Assembly (NCBI RefSeq): GCF_000423205.1
Contig: NZ_AUHN01000005.1
Location: 434,001 to 498,000, forward strand
Direction of reading: 5' to 3'
DNA: 64,000 nucleotides
Origin: Jonesia quinghaiensis DSM 15701
Lineage (GTDB): Bacteria; Actinomycetota; Actinomycetes; Actinomycetales; Cellulomonadaceae
Every line of letters begins with the position of its first letter. Position 1 is the first letter of the stretch. The notes under the pieces are model-generated. The model did no database searches and was not told where the DNA came from. It saw nothing but the letters and a program-made list of their open reading frames with translations. Shown in pieces: positions 48,273-58,529 of the stretch. The translations under genes and the position numbers were made by a program.

Positions 48273-50156
48273 TTGCGCAAGAAGTTCTTACCTCTCTTTC
48301 TTATTGTCGTCGGTGTAGTGATCGCCGGTCTCGGTGTCGCTTCCGGCACAGTGTGGAAGCCTGATGAGGTTGTCACACTCACAGCCCCGAGTACCTCGGA
48401 GGCTCGCTACGTCATGACCGCACCCGGTGTCTTGGGGCAGGTCAGTGACGATGTCACCATCGTGGCTCGTGCCGGTGGTGAAGCAGAGGTGACCCTGGTT
48501 GTGGCCCGGGTCAATGATGCTCGCGGTTGGCTCGCTGACACGTCATACCAGGAAGTCAGCGGTGTTGCCTCGTGGGAGTCTTTGACCACGCGTCTGGTTG
48601 AGCCGGTGGAGGAAGAGCCTGCTGCGGACGGCGAAAATGCTGATGGTGAGGCGGCTGAAGACGCTGAGCCCGCAGATGATGAGCAGGCGAGTGAGGACTC
48701 AGCGGAGGAGGCTGAGCAAGACACAGGCCCGGCATTGACATCATCGGACATGTGGTTTGAGTCCGTATCTGGCGCTGGTCAAGTGCAAGTTCAATTGACC
48801 TCAGTCGAGGACCCCATTGTTGTTCTCGCAGGCAGTGATGGCGATGCGGCTCCTGAGTTGTCCATGACGTGGCAGCGTGAGGTGACAACTCCTCTTCTTG
48901 TGCCAGGGATCGTTGGCGGTGGTGTCCTTGCAGTGCTTGGCCTGCTGCTCCTCGTTGTCGTTTCGCGCCCGCGCAAATCTCAATCAGTTGAAGCTGTAGC
49001 CCCCAGCACTGGCCGTTCCGCTCGCTCAGTGCGTAGCGTTGCTCCACAGGGAGCGGAAGCTACCGCAGGTGCATCTCGTTCAGCAGCGCGTCGTTCAGGG
49101 CGTAGCGCGGCACGCGCCTCAGCCAAGAGCGCAACGTCAGCAGCGCCGGGCCAGCAACCAGCGCCCTGGGATGTTCCAACAACGAAAACCCCCACTGCCC
49201 CGGGTTCGCGCAGTGCTGACTTCGCGCCACAGCCGCAAGCGGGGGCAGGAGTCTCGCAGGTTTCAGCGGCATCATCCCGGTCGATGCCTAGTGCCACCTC
49301 GTCGATGAGTTCACACTCAGCACCTTCGGTTGCCAGTGCAGCTGGAGGGCAGCGACAACAGTTCGGTGCACCATCTGCGGCAGAGTCAGCCATGAACACA
49401 GCAGCTGGCATTTCCGCTAGAACGGGACAAATGCCAACCGTTGGGGGAGGGCAATCCTCCCCGTTCCCAGGTGCTCCGCAAGCGCGTCCCGTCGAAAATC
49501 CCCGTGACGGCTCAAACACCGGCTTGCCTTACGGGTTAACACCAGAGGCAGCCGCCATGTTGGACACAGGAACGCTTCAAGCAATCGGCTTCACCCGCAA
49601 AGAACTTCGCGAACTCACTGAAAAGCAGCGCAGGCCGAAGACGTCAGGTATTCCTACCGTCCCAGGCCAACAACCTGCGGGCGGAGAGTCGTGGTTGCCA
49701 CGAGATTCACAAGCATCGGCATCGAGTTGGCGAGCTGCGTGGGGTCTCTCCCACGAAGCGACCCCCACTCCCGACACCAGAATGCGTCCGGGGCAGTATT
49801 CACACACGGACCAAGACGCTGCGGTTGTTGACGAGGCGCTTGCACGCCACCAAGATTCAGCTCCTCAGCAGCGTCCCACAGGGCAACCTGCTTATACGCC
49901 GACCCCGCGAAGTGAGGGAGTTGGGGGAGTGCCCCGCCCATCACAGTCACCAACCCAGGCCCCGCGTCAGCCGCGTCAGCAGCAGCAGCCTCAACAGGCT
50001 CCACAACAATCACCTTCCGCTCAACCACCTGCCACGCAACCAGGTGCGGCTCCCACAGATCACGATGCACCACGCCCCGGCACGCGACGGGCGCTGTACC
50101 AGTCATACCGTGAAGCTGCCGCAAAAATGGACAATGACAAGAACCGGCAAGCGTAA
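48273..50156 (+). CDS. Membrane protein with extracellular domain and long disordered cytoplasmic tail
   Basis: 627 residues from TTG 48273 (AAGGGG 7 bases upstream). The longer frame from 48174 adds a Cys/Gly-rich leader with no membrane logic. TM1 lies at about 5-27 (FLPLFLIVVGVVIAGLGVAS). The outer domain of about 180 residues includes an acidic low-complexity stretch (Glu/Ala/Asp, about 115-150). TM2 is at about 212-232 (PGIVGGGVLAVLGLLLLVVV). The remainder is a Ser/Ala/Pro/Gln-rich cytoplasmic tail ending in Gln-Pro runs. No known family recognised. It is divergent from the Scy-like gene and followed at 14 bases by a lipoprotein gene. An envelope or division role is a guess from context. 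Confidence 0.78.
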   Translation: MRKKFLPLFLIVVGVVIAGLGVASGTVWKPDEVVTLTAPSTSEARYVMTAPGVLGQVSDDVTIVARAGGEAEVTLVVARVNDARGWLADTSYQEVSGVASWESLTTRLVEPVEEEPAADGENADGEAAEDAEPADDEQASEDSAEEAEQDTGPALTSSDMWFESVSGAGQVQVQLTSVEDPIVVLAGSDGDAAPELSMTWQREVTTPLLVPGIVGGGVLAVLGLLLLVVVSRPRKSQSVEAVAPSTGRSARSVRSVAPQGAEATAGASRSAARRSGRSAARASAKSATSAAPGQQPAPWDVPTTKTPTAPGSRSADFAPQPQAGAGVSQVSAASSRSMPSATSSMSSHSAPSVASAAGGQRQQFGAPSAAESAMNTAAGISARTGQMPTVGGGQSSPFPGAPQARPVENPRDGSNTGLPYGLTPEAAAMLDTGTLQAIGFTRKELRELTEKQRRPKTSGIPTVPGQQPAGGESWLPRDSQASASSWRAAWGLSHEATPTPDTRMRPGQYSHTDQDAAVVDEALARHQDSAPQQRPTGQPAYTPTPRSEGVGGVPRPSQSPTQAPRQPRQQQQPQQAPQQSPSAQPPATQPGAAPTDHDAPRPGTRRALYQSYREAAAKMDNDKNRQA

Positions 50157-50170
50157 GGATTAATGCCACG

Positions 50171-51181
50171 ATGAAAAACCCACGCCCTGCCCTCATTCGA
50201 TCCACCGCTGCAATTCTTGCCTTAGCGTTGCTCACCGCGTGTACCCCAGAGTTGCCCCCGTTAGAGGTGGATCAAGAGCTCGTTGAAGCAGAGTTCCCTG
50301 TCCTGACGGAAAACCAAATGGCATCGATCGCCCAGACGGTCGGTGAAAGCCTCGGTGCAGCAGACGCAGAAAAAGACCCTGATGCTTTGGAAGATCGAGT
50401 GACCGGTCCGGCTTTAACGATCCGTGAAGCTGAATACAAAATCGCGAAAGCGCAGAAGAGTGACGACAGTTTGACGGAACTCCCGTCAACCATGCAATCA
50501 ATCTTCATGACAACACGACAAACGTGGCCGCGTACTGTTTTTGGTGTTTCCGAGCGCCCGCAAAACCTCGAAGCTGAACGATTCGTCATTTACACGCAGG
50601 AATCAGCCCAAACAAACTATGAATTATGGGGCTGGTTCGCGCTGTTCCCCGGCATCACGGTGCCCACGTTTGCTGCCAGCGGTGTTGGAACCCAGGAAAT
50701 CTCTGATCTTGACGAAACTCTTCAGGTGTCACCCGAAGAAGCTATCGACCAGTACGTCAGTTTGTTGAAGAAGCCTGCTGGTGACGCTAAAGAGGTCTTT
50801 GAAACGGAGAATGACACATTCGTTGATGAGATCTCCGATCTGCGCAAATACATGAAAGATGCTGCCAAACAGGTCGAGGGAACGTACAAAGAAACCATTA
50901 AACCCTCTGGTGACTGGCACGCCTTGAAAACTATTGATGGTGGCGCTGTTATCGTGACATCGCTGAACCTGTCGGGCACTCTCAAGGGCGAAAGCGGTGC
51001 GATTGTCACTCCATCGGCGATGGAGAAGGCGTTCTTGAAAAAGGGCACCAAGGCATCCAACGCATTGACCGTGAAGAGAACGGCTATCGTCGGGATTTAT
51101 GTGCCGCCGAAGGAGCAGGCGGTCAAACCGCAGGCTCTTGGCCGTCTGTTGAAAACGACAGGCGCTTCAGTCCCTGATTAA
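50171..51181 (+). CDS. Lipoprotein of unknown function
   Basis: 336 residues. The signal peptide ends in the lipobox LLTACTP (Cys about 24). The mature part has no internal membrane helix and resembles the DUF8094-like extracytoplasmic domain as I remember it (VISGPA-type early block, here VTGPALTIREAEYKIAK; WPRTVFGVSE; TNYELWGWFALFPG). It is in an operon with the preceding membrane protein, so the two may act together at the cell surface. Identification of the domain is tentative. Confidence 0.75.
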   Translation: MKNPRPALIRSTAAILALALLTACTPELPPLEVDQELVEAEFPVLTENQMASIAQTVGESLGAADAEKDPDALEDRVTGPALTIREAEYKIAKAQKSDDSLTELPSTMQSIFMTTRQTWPRTVFGVSERPQNLEAERFVIYTQESAQTNYELWGWFALFPGITVPTFAASGVGTQEISDLDETLQVSPEEAIDQYVSLLKKPAGDAKEVFETENDTFVDEISDLRKYMKDAAKQVEGTYKETIKPSGDWHALKTIDGGAVIVTSLNLSGTLKGESGAIVTPSAMEKAFLKKGTKASNALTVKRTAIVGIYVPPKEQAVKPQALGRLLKTTGASVPD

Positions 51182-51203
51182 TCTGACATATCTGGGGTGT
51201 TGT

Positions 51204-51230
51204 GAGGCGCAAGCGTAGTGCTTGCGCCTC
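51204..51230 (+). terminator. Hairpin between lipoprotein and thioredoxin-like genes
   Basis: An 11-bp perfect stem (GAGGCGCAAGC 51204-51214, complement 51220-51230), 5-nt loop, 22 bases after the lipoprotein stop. Probably a terminator. Confidence 0.65.
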
Positions 51231-51266
51231 GTCCCCGTTCTATCCCTGAGACAGGAGAACACTGAC

Positions 51267-52205
51267 ATGAGTGAATCGGCGCAGTTTCCGTTGAGTGTCC
51301 GCGGTGCCGTGGATCTGTCATCACTGGCCGCCCCCGTAGCTTCTACGGCACCTACCCAGGGGCAAGCTCCTGCGGCTGGTGGTTTTGTCGTGGACTTGAC
51401 GGAGGAGAGTTTCTCATCCGCCGTTCAGCAGTCCACTGAGGTTCCCGTCCTGGTCTTGCTGTGGGCGCCAGGAGACCAAAACTGTGTAGACCTGGCATCA
51501 ACGCTGAGCCAGATTACTGACGGAATGAACGGCAAGTTCCTCCTGGGCCGGGTGGATGTCCAAGCGTGGCCACGTATCGCGGCGGCTTTCCAAATCCAAG
51601 ATGTCCCTGCAGTCGTTGGGTTGATTGCTGGTCAACCGGTTCCTCTGTTTGTCGGAAACCACGATCATGGAACAGTTATTGGGGTTATTGACCAGTTCCT
51701 CCAGGCTGCTGAAGCGAACGGTGTGACTGGGGTGTTAGCGCCAGCAGAACCTCAAGAGGCGCAAGAGACCCAGGAACCACAGGAACCAGAACTGCCGCCA
51801 TTGCACCAAGAAGCGTATGACGCGATTGAACGTAATGACTTTGATGCTGCGATCGCTGCGTACACGAAGGCGGTAAAACAAGACCCAAGTGATGCGATGG
51901 CTTCAGCTGGTCTTGCCCAAGTGGGGCTGCTTCAACGCACTGCCGATGCGGATCTTGGCGTAGTTCGTGATACTGCTGCGCGCGAACCGTTGAACGTCGA
52001 GGCACAGCTTGCTGTTGCGGATCTTGACATGATGGGCGGGAAAGTAGAAGACGCTTTGGACCGTCTGATCTCTTTGGTTCCTCAGGTCTTTGCCGAGGAT
52101 CGCGAAGATGTTCGCAAACGCCTGGTGGACTACTTTGAGATTCTCGGTTCAGACGATGCCCGGGTTGCTCCTGCACGTCGTCGTTTGGCGTCAGCTCTGT
52201 TCTAA
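51267..52205 (+). CDS. Thioredoxin-like TPR protein (CnoX/YbbN family)
   Basis: 312 residues from ATG 51267 (CAGGAGAAC upstream). The thioredoxin-fold N-terminal domain (residues about 45-150) has LLWAPGDQNCVDLAS where the CxxC active site should be; only the second Cys remains, so it is not a classical oxidoreductase. A Glu/Pro linker follows, then a TPR domain (YDAIERNDFDAAIAAYTKAV, DPSDAMASAGLAQVGLL). This is the layout of YbbN/CnoX-type co-chaperones, which hold clients and hand them to folding machines. Cytoplasmic. Confidence 0.87.
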   Translation: MSESAQFPLSVRGAVDLSSLAAPVASTAPTQGQAPAAGGFVVDLTEESFSSAVQQSTEVPVLVLLWAPGDQNCVDLASTLSQITDGMNGKFLLGRVDVQAWPRIAAAFQIQDVPAVVGLIAGQPVPLFVGNHDHGTVIGVIDQFLQAAEANGVTGVLAPAEPQEAQETQEPQEPELPPLHQEAYDAIERNDFDAAIAAYTKAVKQDPSDAMASAGLAQVGLLQRTADADLGVVRDTAAREPLNVEAQLAVADLDMMGGKVEDALDRLISLVPQVFAEDREDVRKRLVDYFEILGSDDARVAPARRRLASALF

Positions 52206-52291
52206 AGTGATTCACCCAGCAGGCACTGAACGGTGTTCATGAGTGTCTGTGTGAAGCGATAAATCCGCTGTCCGCGCTGTAGTACGCAATA

Positions 52292-52323
52292 GGGTGGGTC
52301 CCTCTTCGAAGAGGGACCCACCC
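52292..52323. terminator. Bidirectional terminator between convergent operons
   Basis: A perfect 32-bp palindrome whose arm starts GGGTGGGTCCCTCTTC at 52292, giving a 14-bp stem with a TCGA tetraloop. It separates the thioredoxin-like gene (plus) from glgB (minus). Confidence 0.88.
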
Positions 52324-52373
52324 CATTGCTTATCTTCCTCAGTTCACCGGTTGAATGTCACATGACAGGTACC

Positions 52374-54602
52374 TTAGCGACCGGTGACTGGCACAAGGTA
52401 CTGCACACCAAGAGGTGGAACACGCAGGACAGCGGAGTGTTGTGCGCCGTCGCCCCAGGGGTGATCTTCAGCGGTGATTGGTGCTGTGTTGGTGACGCCG
52501 GATCCACCATAGGTGGCAGCATCCGTGTTCAAAATTTCGCGCCATTGCCCGCCGTGTGGCAGGGGTACACGGAACTCTTCGTGGGGGACTCCCGCAAAGT
52601 TCGCCACAACAACAACTGCGGGGAAGTTCGCTGAATGCCGCACCAAGGAGACTGTGTTGTGGTCTGAGTCGCGGTATTCCAGCCAGTTGAAGCCTTCTGG
52701 GCTGAAGTCCAACTCCCATAGTGCCGGTTGTGTTCGGTACACCTCGTTGAGGTCTCGCACGAGGTCACGCACACCACTGTGGTGTGGGTCGTTCAGTGAT
52801 CCCCATTCGAGGGAGCCAGCTTCACGCCATTCGCCGCGCTGGGCGAATTCGCATCCCATGAACAGGAGTTGTTTGCCTGGGTGCGCCCACTGGTAGGCGT
52901 ACAAGGATCGCACTCCGGCAAATTTTTGCCACTCGTCACCTGGCATTTTTCCAAAGATCGACCCTTTGCCGTGCACAACTTCGTCGTGGGAGATCGGTAG
53001 CAGGTATTGCTCAGAGAATGCGTAGTTGATGGTGTGGGTCAAGGTGCCATGGTGCCAGTGGCGGTTTACGGGTTCTTCTTGGATGTACCGCAAGGTGTCG
53101 TTCATCCACCCCATGTTCCATTTCAATCCGAAGCCGAGCCCGCCGCCGTGGGTGGGTGCGGTGACACCGGGGAATGCTGTGGATTCTTCGGCGATCATCA
53201 TGATGCCGGGGTTTCGCCGGTATGCTGTGGCGTTCGCTTCTTGGAGGAACGCAATTGCTTCAAGGTTTTCCCGCCCACCGTGGCGGTTGGGTTGCCATTC
53301 TCCGTCGTTGCGTGAGTAGTCCAGGTAGAGCATGGATGCCACGGCATCAACACGCAGGGCATCGATGTGGAACTCTTCCAACCAGAAACTTGCATTGGCG
53401 ACGAGGAAGTTCCGTACTTCGTTGCGGCCATAGTTGAAGATGAGTGTGCCCCAGTCGGGGTGCTCGCCTAGTTGTGGGTTGGGGTGTTCGTAGAGGCAGG
53501 TTCCGTCGAATCGGGCTAGAGCCCATTCGTCTTTGGGGAAGTGTGCGGGTACCCAGTCGAGGATGACCCCGATTCCTGCTTGGTGTAGTGCGTCAACGAG
53601 GTGTTTGAATTGGGCGGGTGAACCGAATCGTGAGGTGGGGGCGTAGTACGAGGTGACTTGGTAGCCCCATGACCCGCCGAAGGGGTGTTCCGCAACGGGG
53701 AGGAACTCGACGTGGGTGAAGCCCATGTCTTTGACGTGTGCCACTAGTTCTATGGCTGCTTGTTCGTAGCTGAGCCCTTGGCGCCATGAGCCGAGGTGGA
53801 CCTCGTACACGGACATCGGCTGGGTGTGGGGGTCTGTGTGGGCGCGCCCTGCCATCCAACTGGTGTCTTGCCAGGTGTAATCCCCGTAGTTCACGATGCT
53901 TGCTGTGGCGGGTGGTACTTCTGTGGCGCGTGCCATGGGGTCGGCGCGGCGAACCCAGGTGTCATCAGCGGTGTGGATTTCGTATTTGTAGACGCTTCCT
54001 TCACCGACTCCGGGCAGGAATAGTTCCCACACGCCTGAGCTTCCGAGGCTGCGCATGGCGTGTGAGCGGCCATCCCACCCGTTGAAGTCACCGATGACTC
54101 GTACGGCGCGTGCTGTTGGTGCCCACACGGCGAAGGAGGTCCCGGTTACTTCACCAAATCCTGTGCGGTAGTGGCGTGCGTTTGCGCCCAGTACTGTCCA
54201 GAGTTGTTCGTGGCGGCCTTCTCGGATGAGGTGTTGGTCGAACTCGGTGACGGTGGGTAGGTACCGGTATGCGTCGTCAATGGTGTGTTCGCCGCTGCCG
54301 TAGTCCGTGGTGACGACGTATTCCGGTGCTGTGCCACCTGGTGCGGGGATGACCGCGACCCAGACTCCTTCGAGTTCATGGGTCATGGGGTAGGTGTCAC
54401 GCGGGGTTTTGAGGGTGACGCTGACGGCGAGGGGGCGGGAGACGCGCACTGTCGCCCATTGGGTGCTGGTTGTCCGTTCCGGGGTGTGGACGTGGGGCCC
54501 GAGGACACTGTGCGGCGCATGGTGGGTGCCATGCGCGATGCGTGTCAGTGTCTCGGGGTCCACTGTCAGTGGAATGGGGGCTGTGCTGGGTCGAGTGGGC
54601 AT
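52374..54602 (-). CDS. glgB: 1,4-alpha-glucan branching enzyme
   Basis: 742 residues, GH13. The start is ATG 54602, preceded by AAGGAA; a longer frame to 54710 overlaps treS. Domains: N-terminal CBM48-like modules ([29 protein letters not shown]), then the barrel with [18 protein letters not shown], nucleophile Asp in [10 protein letters not shown], acid Glu in MIAEES, and [12 protein letters not shown]. It adds alpha-1,6 branches to linear maltose-derived glucan. It is the last gene of the glgX-glgE-treS-glgB operon, placing it downstream of GlgE polymer synthesis. Confidence 0.96.
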   Translation of the reverse strand: MPTRPSTAPIPLTVDPETLTRIAHGTHHAPHSVLGPHVHTPERTTSTQWATVRVSRPLAVSVTLKTPRDTYPMTHELEGVWVAVIPAPGGTAPEYVVTTDYGSGEHTIDDAYRYLPTVTEFDQHLIREGRHEQLWTVLGANARHYRTGFGEVTGTSFAVWAPTARAVRVIGDFNGWDGRSHAMRSLGSSGVWELFLPGVGEGSVYKYEIHTADDTWVRRADPMARATEVPPATASIVNYGDYTWQDTSWMAGRAHTDPHTQPMSVYEVHLGSWRQGLSYEQAAIELVAHVKDMGFTHVEFLPVAEHPFGGSWGYQVTSYYAPTSRFGSPAQFKHLVDALHQAGIGVILDWVPAHFPKDEWALARFDGTCLYEHPNPQLGEHPDWGTLIFNYGRNEVRNFLVANASFWLEEFHIDALRVDAVASMLYLDYSRNDGEWQPNRHGGRENLEAIAFLQEANATAYRRNPGIMMIAEESTAFPGVTAPTHGGGLGFGLKWNMGWMNDTLRYIQEEPVNRHWHHGTLTHTINYAFSEQYLLPISHDEVVHGKGSIFGKMPGDEWQKFAGVRSLYAYQWAHPGKQLLFMGCEFAQRGEWREAGSLEWGSLNDPHHSGVRDLVRDLNEVYRTQPALWELDFSPEGFNWLEYRDSDHNTVSLVRHSANFPAVVVVANFAGVPHEEFRVPLPHGGQWREILNTDAATYGGSGVTNTAPITAEDHPWGDGAQHSAVLRVPPLGVQYLVPVTGR

Positions 54603-54618
54603 CGGGTTCCTTGTGCGC

Positions 54619-56385
54619 TTAGATGTTCGCTGGGTCTGGCACGGACAGGACGGCGAGCCAGTAGAACTCACGTGATCCGAGCATGACAGACAGGTGATCT
54701 GTGTCGTCAACGTGTCCTACAACGGCGCCACCAAAAATATCGACGACGCTGTATCCGGCTTTGCCTGGCATGTGGACGCGGCCAGATCGGGCGGTGGCTG
54801 CGAAGTTCACGATGCAGGTGATGGTTTCGTCGTCTGTGTAGCGCGTGTAGGCGAAGAGTGATTCGTTGTCGCAGTCCAGGGCGGCGTATTCTCCGGCACC
54901 AAATGCGGCGTGGCGCTTTCGTACGGCGAGCATGCCGCGCATCCAGTGCAGGAGGGAGGTGGGTTGTTCAACTTGTGCTTCAACGTTGATGGAGCGGTAG
55001 TTGTACACCAGTGATTGGACAACGGGAAGGTAGAGCTTGCCGGGGTCTGCCCCGGAGAACCCGGCGTTGCGGTCGGGTGTCCATTGCATGGGGGTGCGCA
55101 CGGAGTCCCGGTCTTCGAGCCAGATGTTGTCGCCCATGCCGATTTCGTCACCGTAGTACAGGCAGGGGCTTCCGGGCAGGGACAGGAGCAGTGCGTTGGC
55201 GAGCTCGATTTCTTTGCGGGAGTTGTCGAGTAGCGGTGCTAGGCGGCGTCTGATTCCCACGTTGGCGCGCATCCGTGGGTCGGGTGCGAACCAGCGGTAC
55301 ATGGAGGCGCGTTCTTCAGTGGACACCATTTCGAGGGTTAGTTCGTCGTGGTTGCGCAGGAATGTTCCCCATTGTTGCCCGCCGGTGAGGGCGGGGGTGT
55401 CGTTGAGGATGTCGATGATTTGGCGCGCTTTACCGTCTTTGAGTGCGTAGTAGATGCGGGGCATGACGGGAAAGTGGAAGCACATGTGGCATTCGGGTTC
55501 TTCTTCTGTCCCGTAATAGTGGATGACGTCTTCGGGCCACTGGTTTGCTTCGGCGAGCATGATGCGACCTGGGAACTCGTTGTCGAGCATTTTCCGCAGG
55601 TCGCGCAGGAACGCGTGTGTTTCTGGGAGGTTTTCGCAGTTGGTGCCTTCTGCTTCGAAAAGGTAAGGCACTGCGTCGAGGCGGAAACCGTCGACACCTT
55701 GTGAACACCAGAATCGGGCGACGTCAATCATCGCTTCTTGGACTGCTGGGTTTTCGAAATTGAGGTCAGGTTGGTGGTGGAAGAACCGGTGCCAGTAGTA
55801 CTGGCGGCGTACTGGATCGAAGGTCCAGTTGGAGGTTTCGGTGTCGGTGAAGATGATTCGAGCGTCGGAGTATCGAGTGTTGTCGTCACTCCATACGTAG
55901 AAGTCGCCGTAGGGGCCTTCTGGGTCATGGCGTGATGATTGGAACCACGGGTGTTGGTCTGAGGTGTGGTTCATGACCAAGTCAATGATGATCCGAATGC
56001 CGCGGCGGTGGGCTTCGGTCATGAGTTCTTGGAAGTCTTCCATTGTGCCCAGTTGAGGGGCTATGGAGGTGTAGTCTGCGACGTCGTATCCGCCGTCCCT
56101 CAGGGGGGAGGGGTAGAACGGGGGAAGCCACAGGCAGTCGACGCCTAACCATTCGAGGTAGTCCAGGCGGGCAATGAGTCCGCGGAGGTCCCCGGTGCCA
56201 CTGTTGGTGGTGTCGTTGAAGGCGCGGATAATCACCTCATAGAACACAGCCGTTTTGTACCAGTTCGGGTCGTTGGACAGCCCCGAGGTCTCGCCAGATA
56301 CGCCAGGGAACTGGGTCACTGAGTTGAGGTAGGGGTTGATCCCCCCGATGGGGCTGGGGTTCATGAAATCAGATGATTGAGTCAC
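54619..56385 (-). CDS. treS: Trehalose synthase (maltose alpha-D-glucosyltransferase)
   Basis: 588 residues, GH13 TreS type. Blocks are [37 protein letters not shown], nucleophile in [15 protein letters not shown], acid Glu in [11 protein letters not shown], and [12 protein letters not shown]. It interconverts trehalose and maltose. The length shows no fused maltokinase domain, and no separate maltokinase gene is adjacent. The GTG start at 56385 overlaps the glgE stop (GTGA), with GAGG upstream, so translation is coupled to GlgE. Confidence 0.95.
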   Translation of the reverse strand: MTQSSDFMNPSPIGGINPYLNSVTQFPGVSGETSGLSNDPNWYKTAVFYEVIIRAFNDTTNSGTGDLRGLIARLDYLEWLGVDCLWLPPFYPSPLRDGGYDVADYTSIAPQLGTMEDFQELMTEAHRRGIRIIIDLVMNHTSDQHPWFQSSRHDPEGPYGDFYVWSDDNTRYSDARIIFTDTETSNWTFDPVRRQYYWHRFFHHQPDLNFENPAVQEAMIDVARFWCSQGVDGFRLDAVPYLFEAEGTNCENLPETHAFLRDLRKMLDNEFPGRIMLAEANQWPEDVIHYYGTEEEPECHMCFHFPVMPRIYYALKDGKARQIIDILNDTPALTGGQQWGTFLRNHDELTLEMVSTEERASMYRWFAPDPRMRANVGIRRRLAPLLDNSRKEIELANALLLSLPGSPCLYYGDEIGMGDNIWLEDRDSVRTPMQWTPDRNAGFSGADPGKLYLPVVQSLVYNYRSINVEAQVEQPTSLLHWMRGMLAVRKRHAAFGAGEYAALDCDNESLFAYTRYTDDETITCIVNFAATARSGRVHMPGKAGYSVVDIFGGAVVGHVDDTDHLSVMLGSREFYWLAVLSVPDPANI

Positions 56386-58460
56386 AGGGGCCTCACGTGG
56401 ATGATGTGTGCACAGTTAGCAATAGGGTCGAGCCGAACGAAGGCCTGTCTCCCCCAGTCGAAGGCCTGCCCAGTCAGCAGGTCATGTGCACGAAACGCCG
56501 GTTGCCCGATGTCTGCCACGTCATTGGAGAAGCCGAGGGCTTCGAGGTCTAGCCACACCGTCCCCTCGCGGGTGTTGTGTGGGTCGAGATTCACGACCGT
56601 GATGATGGTGTTATCTTTCCCGTCGGCGAAAGCTGCAGGGAGGTGAGAGGAAAACGCCAGAATATTGTCATCACTAGTGTGGTGAACGGTCACGTTCCGT
56701 AATTGCTGAAGTGCAGGATTATTTCGGCGGATCTCATTGAGTTTTGTTAACAGTGGTGCAATCCCGATGTCTTGGGCTTTGCCCCAGTCTCGGGAAGTGT
56801 ACTGGTACTTTTCGTTGTTGATAAGTTCTTCGGCACCCGGACGCGGTGTGCGTTCTGCCAGTTCATAGCCACTATAGATGCCCCATAGCGGTGAGGCGGT
56901 AGCCGCGATGACTGCGCGAATAGCGAACGCTGGTACGCCGCCGTGTTGCAAGTAGGGTGGCAAAATGTCGTGAGTGGTGGGCCAAAATGACGGCCTCATG
57001 GAGGATCCAGCTGGTCCAGACACTTCACGAATGTAGGTTTCTAGTTCTTGCTTGGTGTTGCGCCACGTGAAGTACGTGTAGGACTGGTGGAATCCGATGT
57101 CCGCGAGGGTGCGCATCATCGCAGGCTTGGTGAATGCCTCCGAGAGGAATATCACGTCGGGGTTTGTGGCGTGCACGGCAGCGAGGAGCCGTTCCCAAAA
57201 GTTCAAGGGCTTTGTGTGTGGGTTGTCTACCCTAAAAGCAGTGACACCGTGTGAAATCCAGAGTCGAATAATCCGTAAAATCTCGACATAAATTCCCTCG
57301 GGATCATTGTCGAAATTCAAGGGGTATATGTCTTGGTATTTTTTGGGAGGATTCTCTGCGTACGCGATGGAGCCGTCAGCGCGGGTGGTGAACCAGTTGG
57401 GGTGTTCAGTGACCCAGGGGTGGTCAGGTGAGCATTGCAGTGCGATGTCCAATGCCACTTCCATGCCGTGACTGCGAGCTTTTTCGACAAAGAAATCGAA
57501 ATCCTCGAATGTCCCGAGGTCCGGGTGGATAGCGTCGTGCCCGCCGTCGGGTGAACCGATCCCATAGGGGGAACCGGGGTCGTTGGGTCCAGCAGTCAGG
57601 GTGTTATTTGGGCCTTTGCGGTTTGTGGTGCCAATGGGGTGGATTGGCGTGAGGTAGATGGTGTCAAAACCCATCTGTGCAATGTCAGTGAGGCGCTGGG
57701 TCGCTGTGCGTAAGGTCCCGGACCGCCATGTGCCATCTTCTAGCTCGACAGCGCCTTCAGAACGTGGGAAAAACTCGTACCACGATGAGAACAACGCCCG
57801 CTTGTGCGACACCGTGATGGGGTAGGTGGGGGATGAGGTGACCTGCTCACGCAGTGGCGCACGGTAGCGCATGATCGATGACAGTGCTGGTGCGGTTGCT
57901 ACCTCAAAACGTTCTTGTGGTGTAACTGAGGTGTCTTTCAGTACACGGATGGCGTCACGTAGCGATGCGCGTTCAACAGGTGTGAGGCCTCGTTGACGTG
58001 CTGCTTTGGTGAAGAGCGCAACGCCTTCGAGGCACATCAATTCTGCGTCGATGCCAGCAGCGATTTTTACCCCAGCATCGTGCTCCCAGGTCCCGTAAGG
58101 GTCTGACCAGCCTTCAACACGAAGTTTCCAGCGTCCGGTTTCGGTGGGGGCTAAAAACCCTTGGAAGCGGTCAAGCCCTGGGGCAATGTCGACCATGCGT
58201 GCGGTGATTTTTTTACCGCGCGGCGAGGTCAACACTGCGGTGGCTGCCACCGCATCATGTCCTTCTCGAAACACGGTCGCTTCGACGGGGATCATTTCGC
58301 CCACGACAGCTTTCGCTGGCCATCGCCCTTCGGCGATGACCGGCGAGACATCAATGACCGGAATCCGGCCGATGCCCGTGATGTCTGTGGCGCGGTGTGC
58401 TGGGGTCACTGCTGCTGCACGGCGGCGTTGTTGGGTCACAGGGACAACGCTACCGAACAT
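56382..58460 (-). CDS. glgE: Alpha-1,4-glucan:maltose-1-phosphate maltosyltransferase
   Basis: 692 residues, GH13_3. N-terminal domain block DVSPVIAEGRWPAKAVVGE, then FSSWYEFFPRSEG, TIYLTPIHPIGTTNRKGPNN, nucleophile Asp in TAFRVDNPHTKP, and acid Glu in FLSEAFTKP. These are the signatures of GlgE, which extends alpha-1,4-glucan with maltosyl units from maltose-1-phosphate. The ATG is at 58460. It is second in the operon, 69 bases after glgX, and its stop is fused to the treS start. Confidence 0.96.
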   Translation of the reverse strand: MFGSVVPVTQQRRRAAAVTPAHRATDITGIGRIPVIDVSPVIAEGRWPAKAVVGEMIPVEATVFREGHDAVAATAVLTSPRGKKITARMVDIAPGLDRFQGFLAPTETGRWKLRVEGWSDPYGTWEHDAGVKIAAGIDAELMCLEGVALFTKAARQRGLTPVERASLRDAIRVLKDTSVTPQERFEVATAPALSSIMRYRAPLREQVTSSPTYPITVSHKRALFSSWYEFFPRSEGAVELEDGTWRSGTLRTATQRLTDIAQMGFDTIYLTPIHPIGTTNRKGPNNTLTAGPNDPGSPYGIGSPDGGHDAIHPDLGTFEDFDFFVEKARSHGMEVALDIALQCSPDHPWVTEHPNWFTTRADGSIAYAENPPKKYQDIYPLNFDNDPEGIYVEILRIIRLWISHGVTAFRVDNPHTKPLNFWERLLAAVHATNPDVIFLSEAFTKPAMMRTLADIGFHQSYTYFTWRNTKQELETYIREVSGPAGSSMRPSFWPTTHDILPPYLQHGGVPAFAIRAVIAATASPLWGIYSGYELAERTPRPGAEELINNEKYQYTSRDWGKAQDIGIAPLLTKLNEIRRNNPALQQLRNVTVHHTSDDNILAFSSHLPAAFADGKDNTIITVVNLDPHNTREGTVWLDLEALGFSNDVADIGQPAFRAHDLLTGQAFDWGRQAFVRLDPIANCAHIIHVRPL

Positions 58461-58529
58461 CTGGAGTGATTTCGCCCTGGTCGGGCAGGTGTCTGGAAAC
58501 AGTGGTGAAGATATGTCTGTGCTGGTAGA

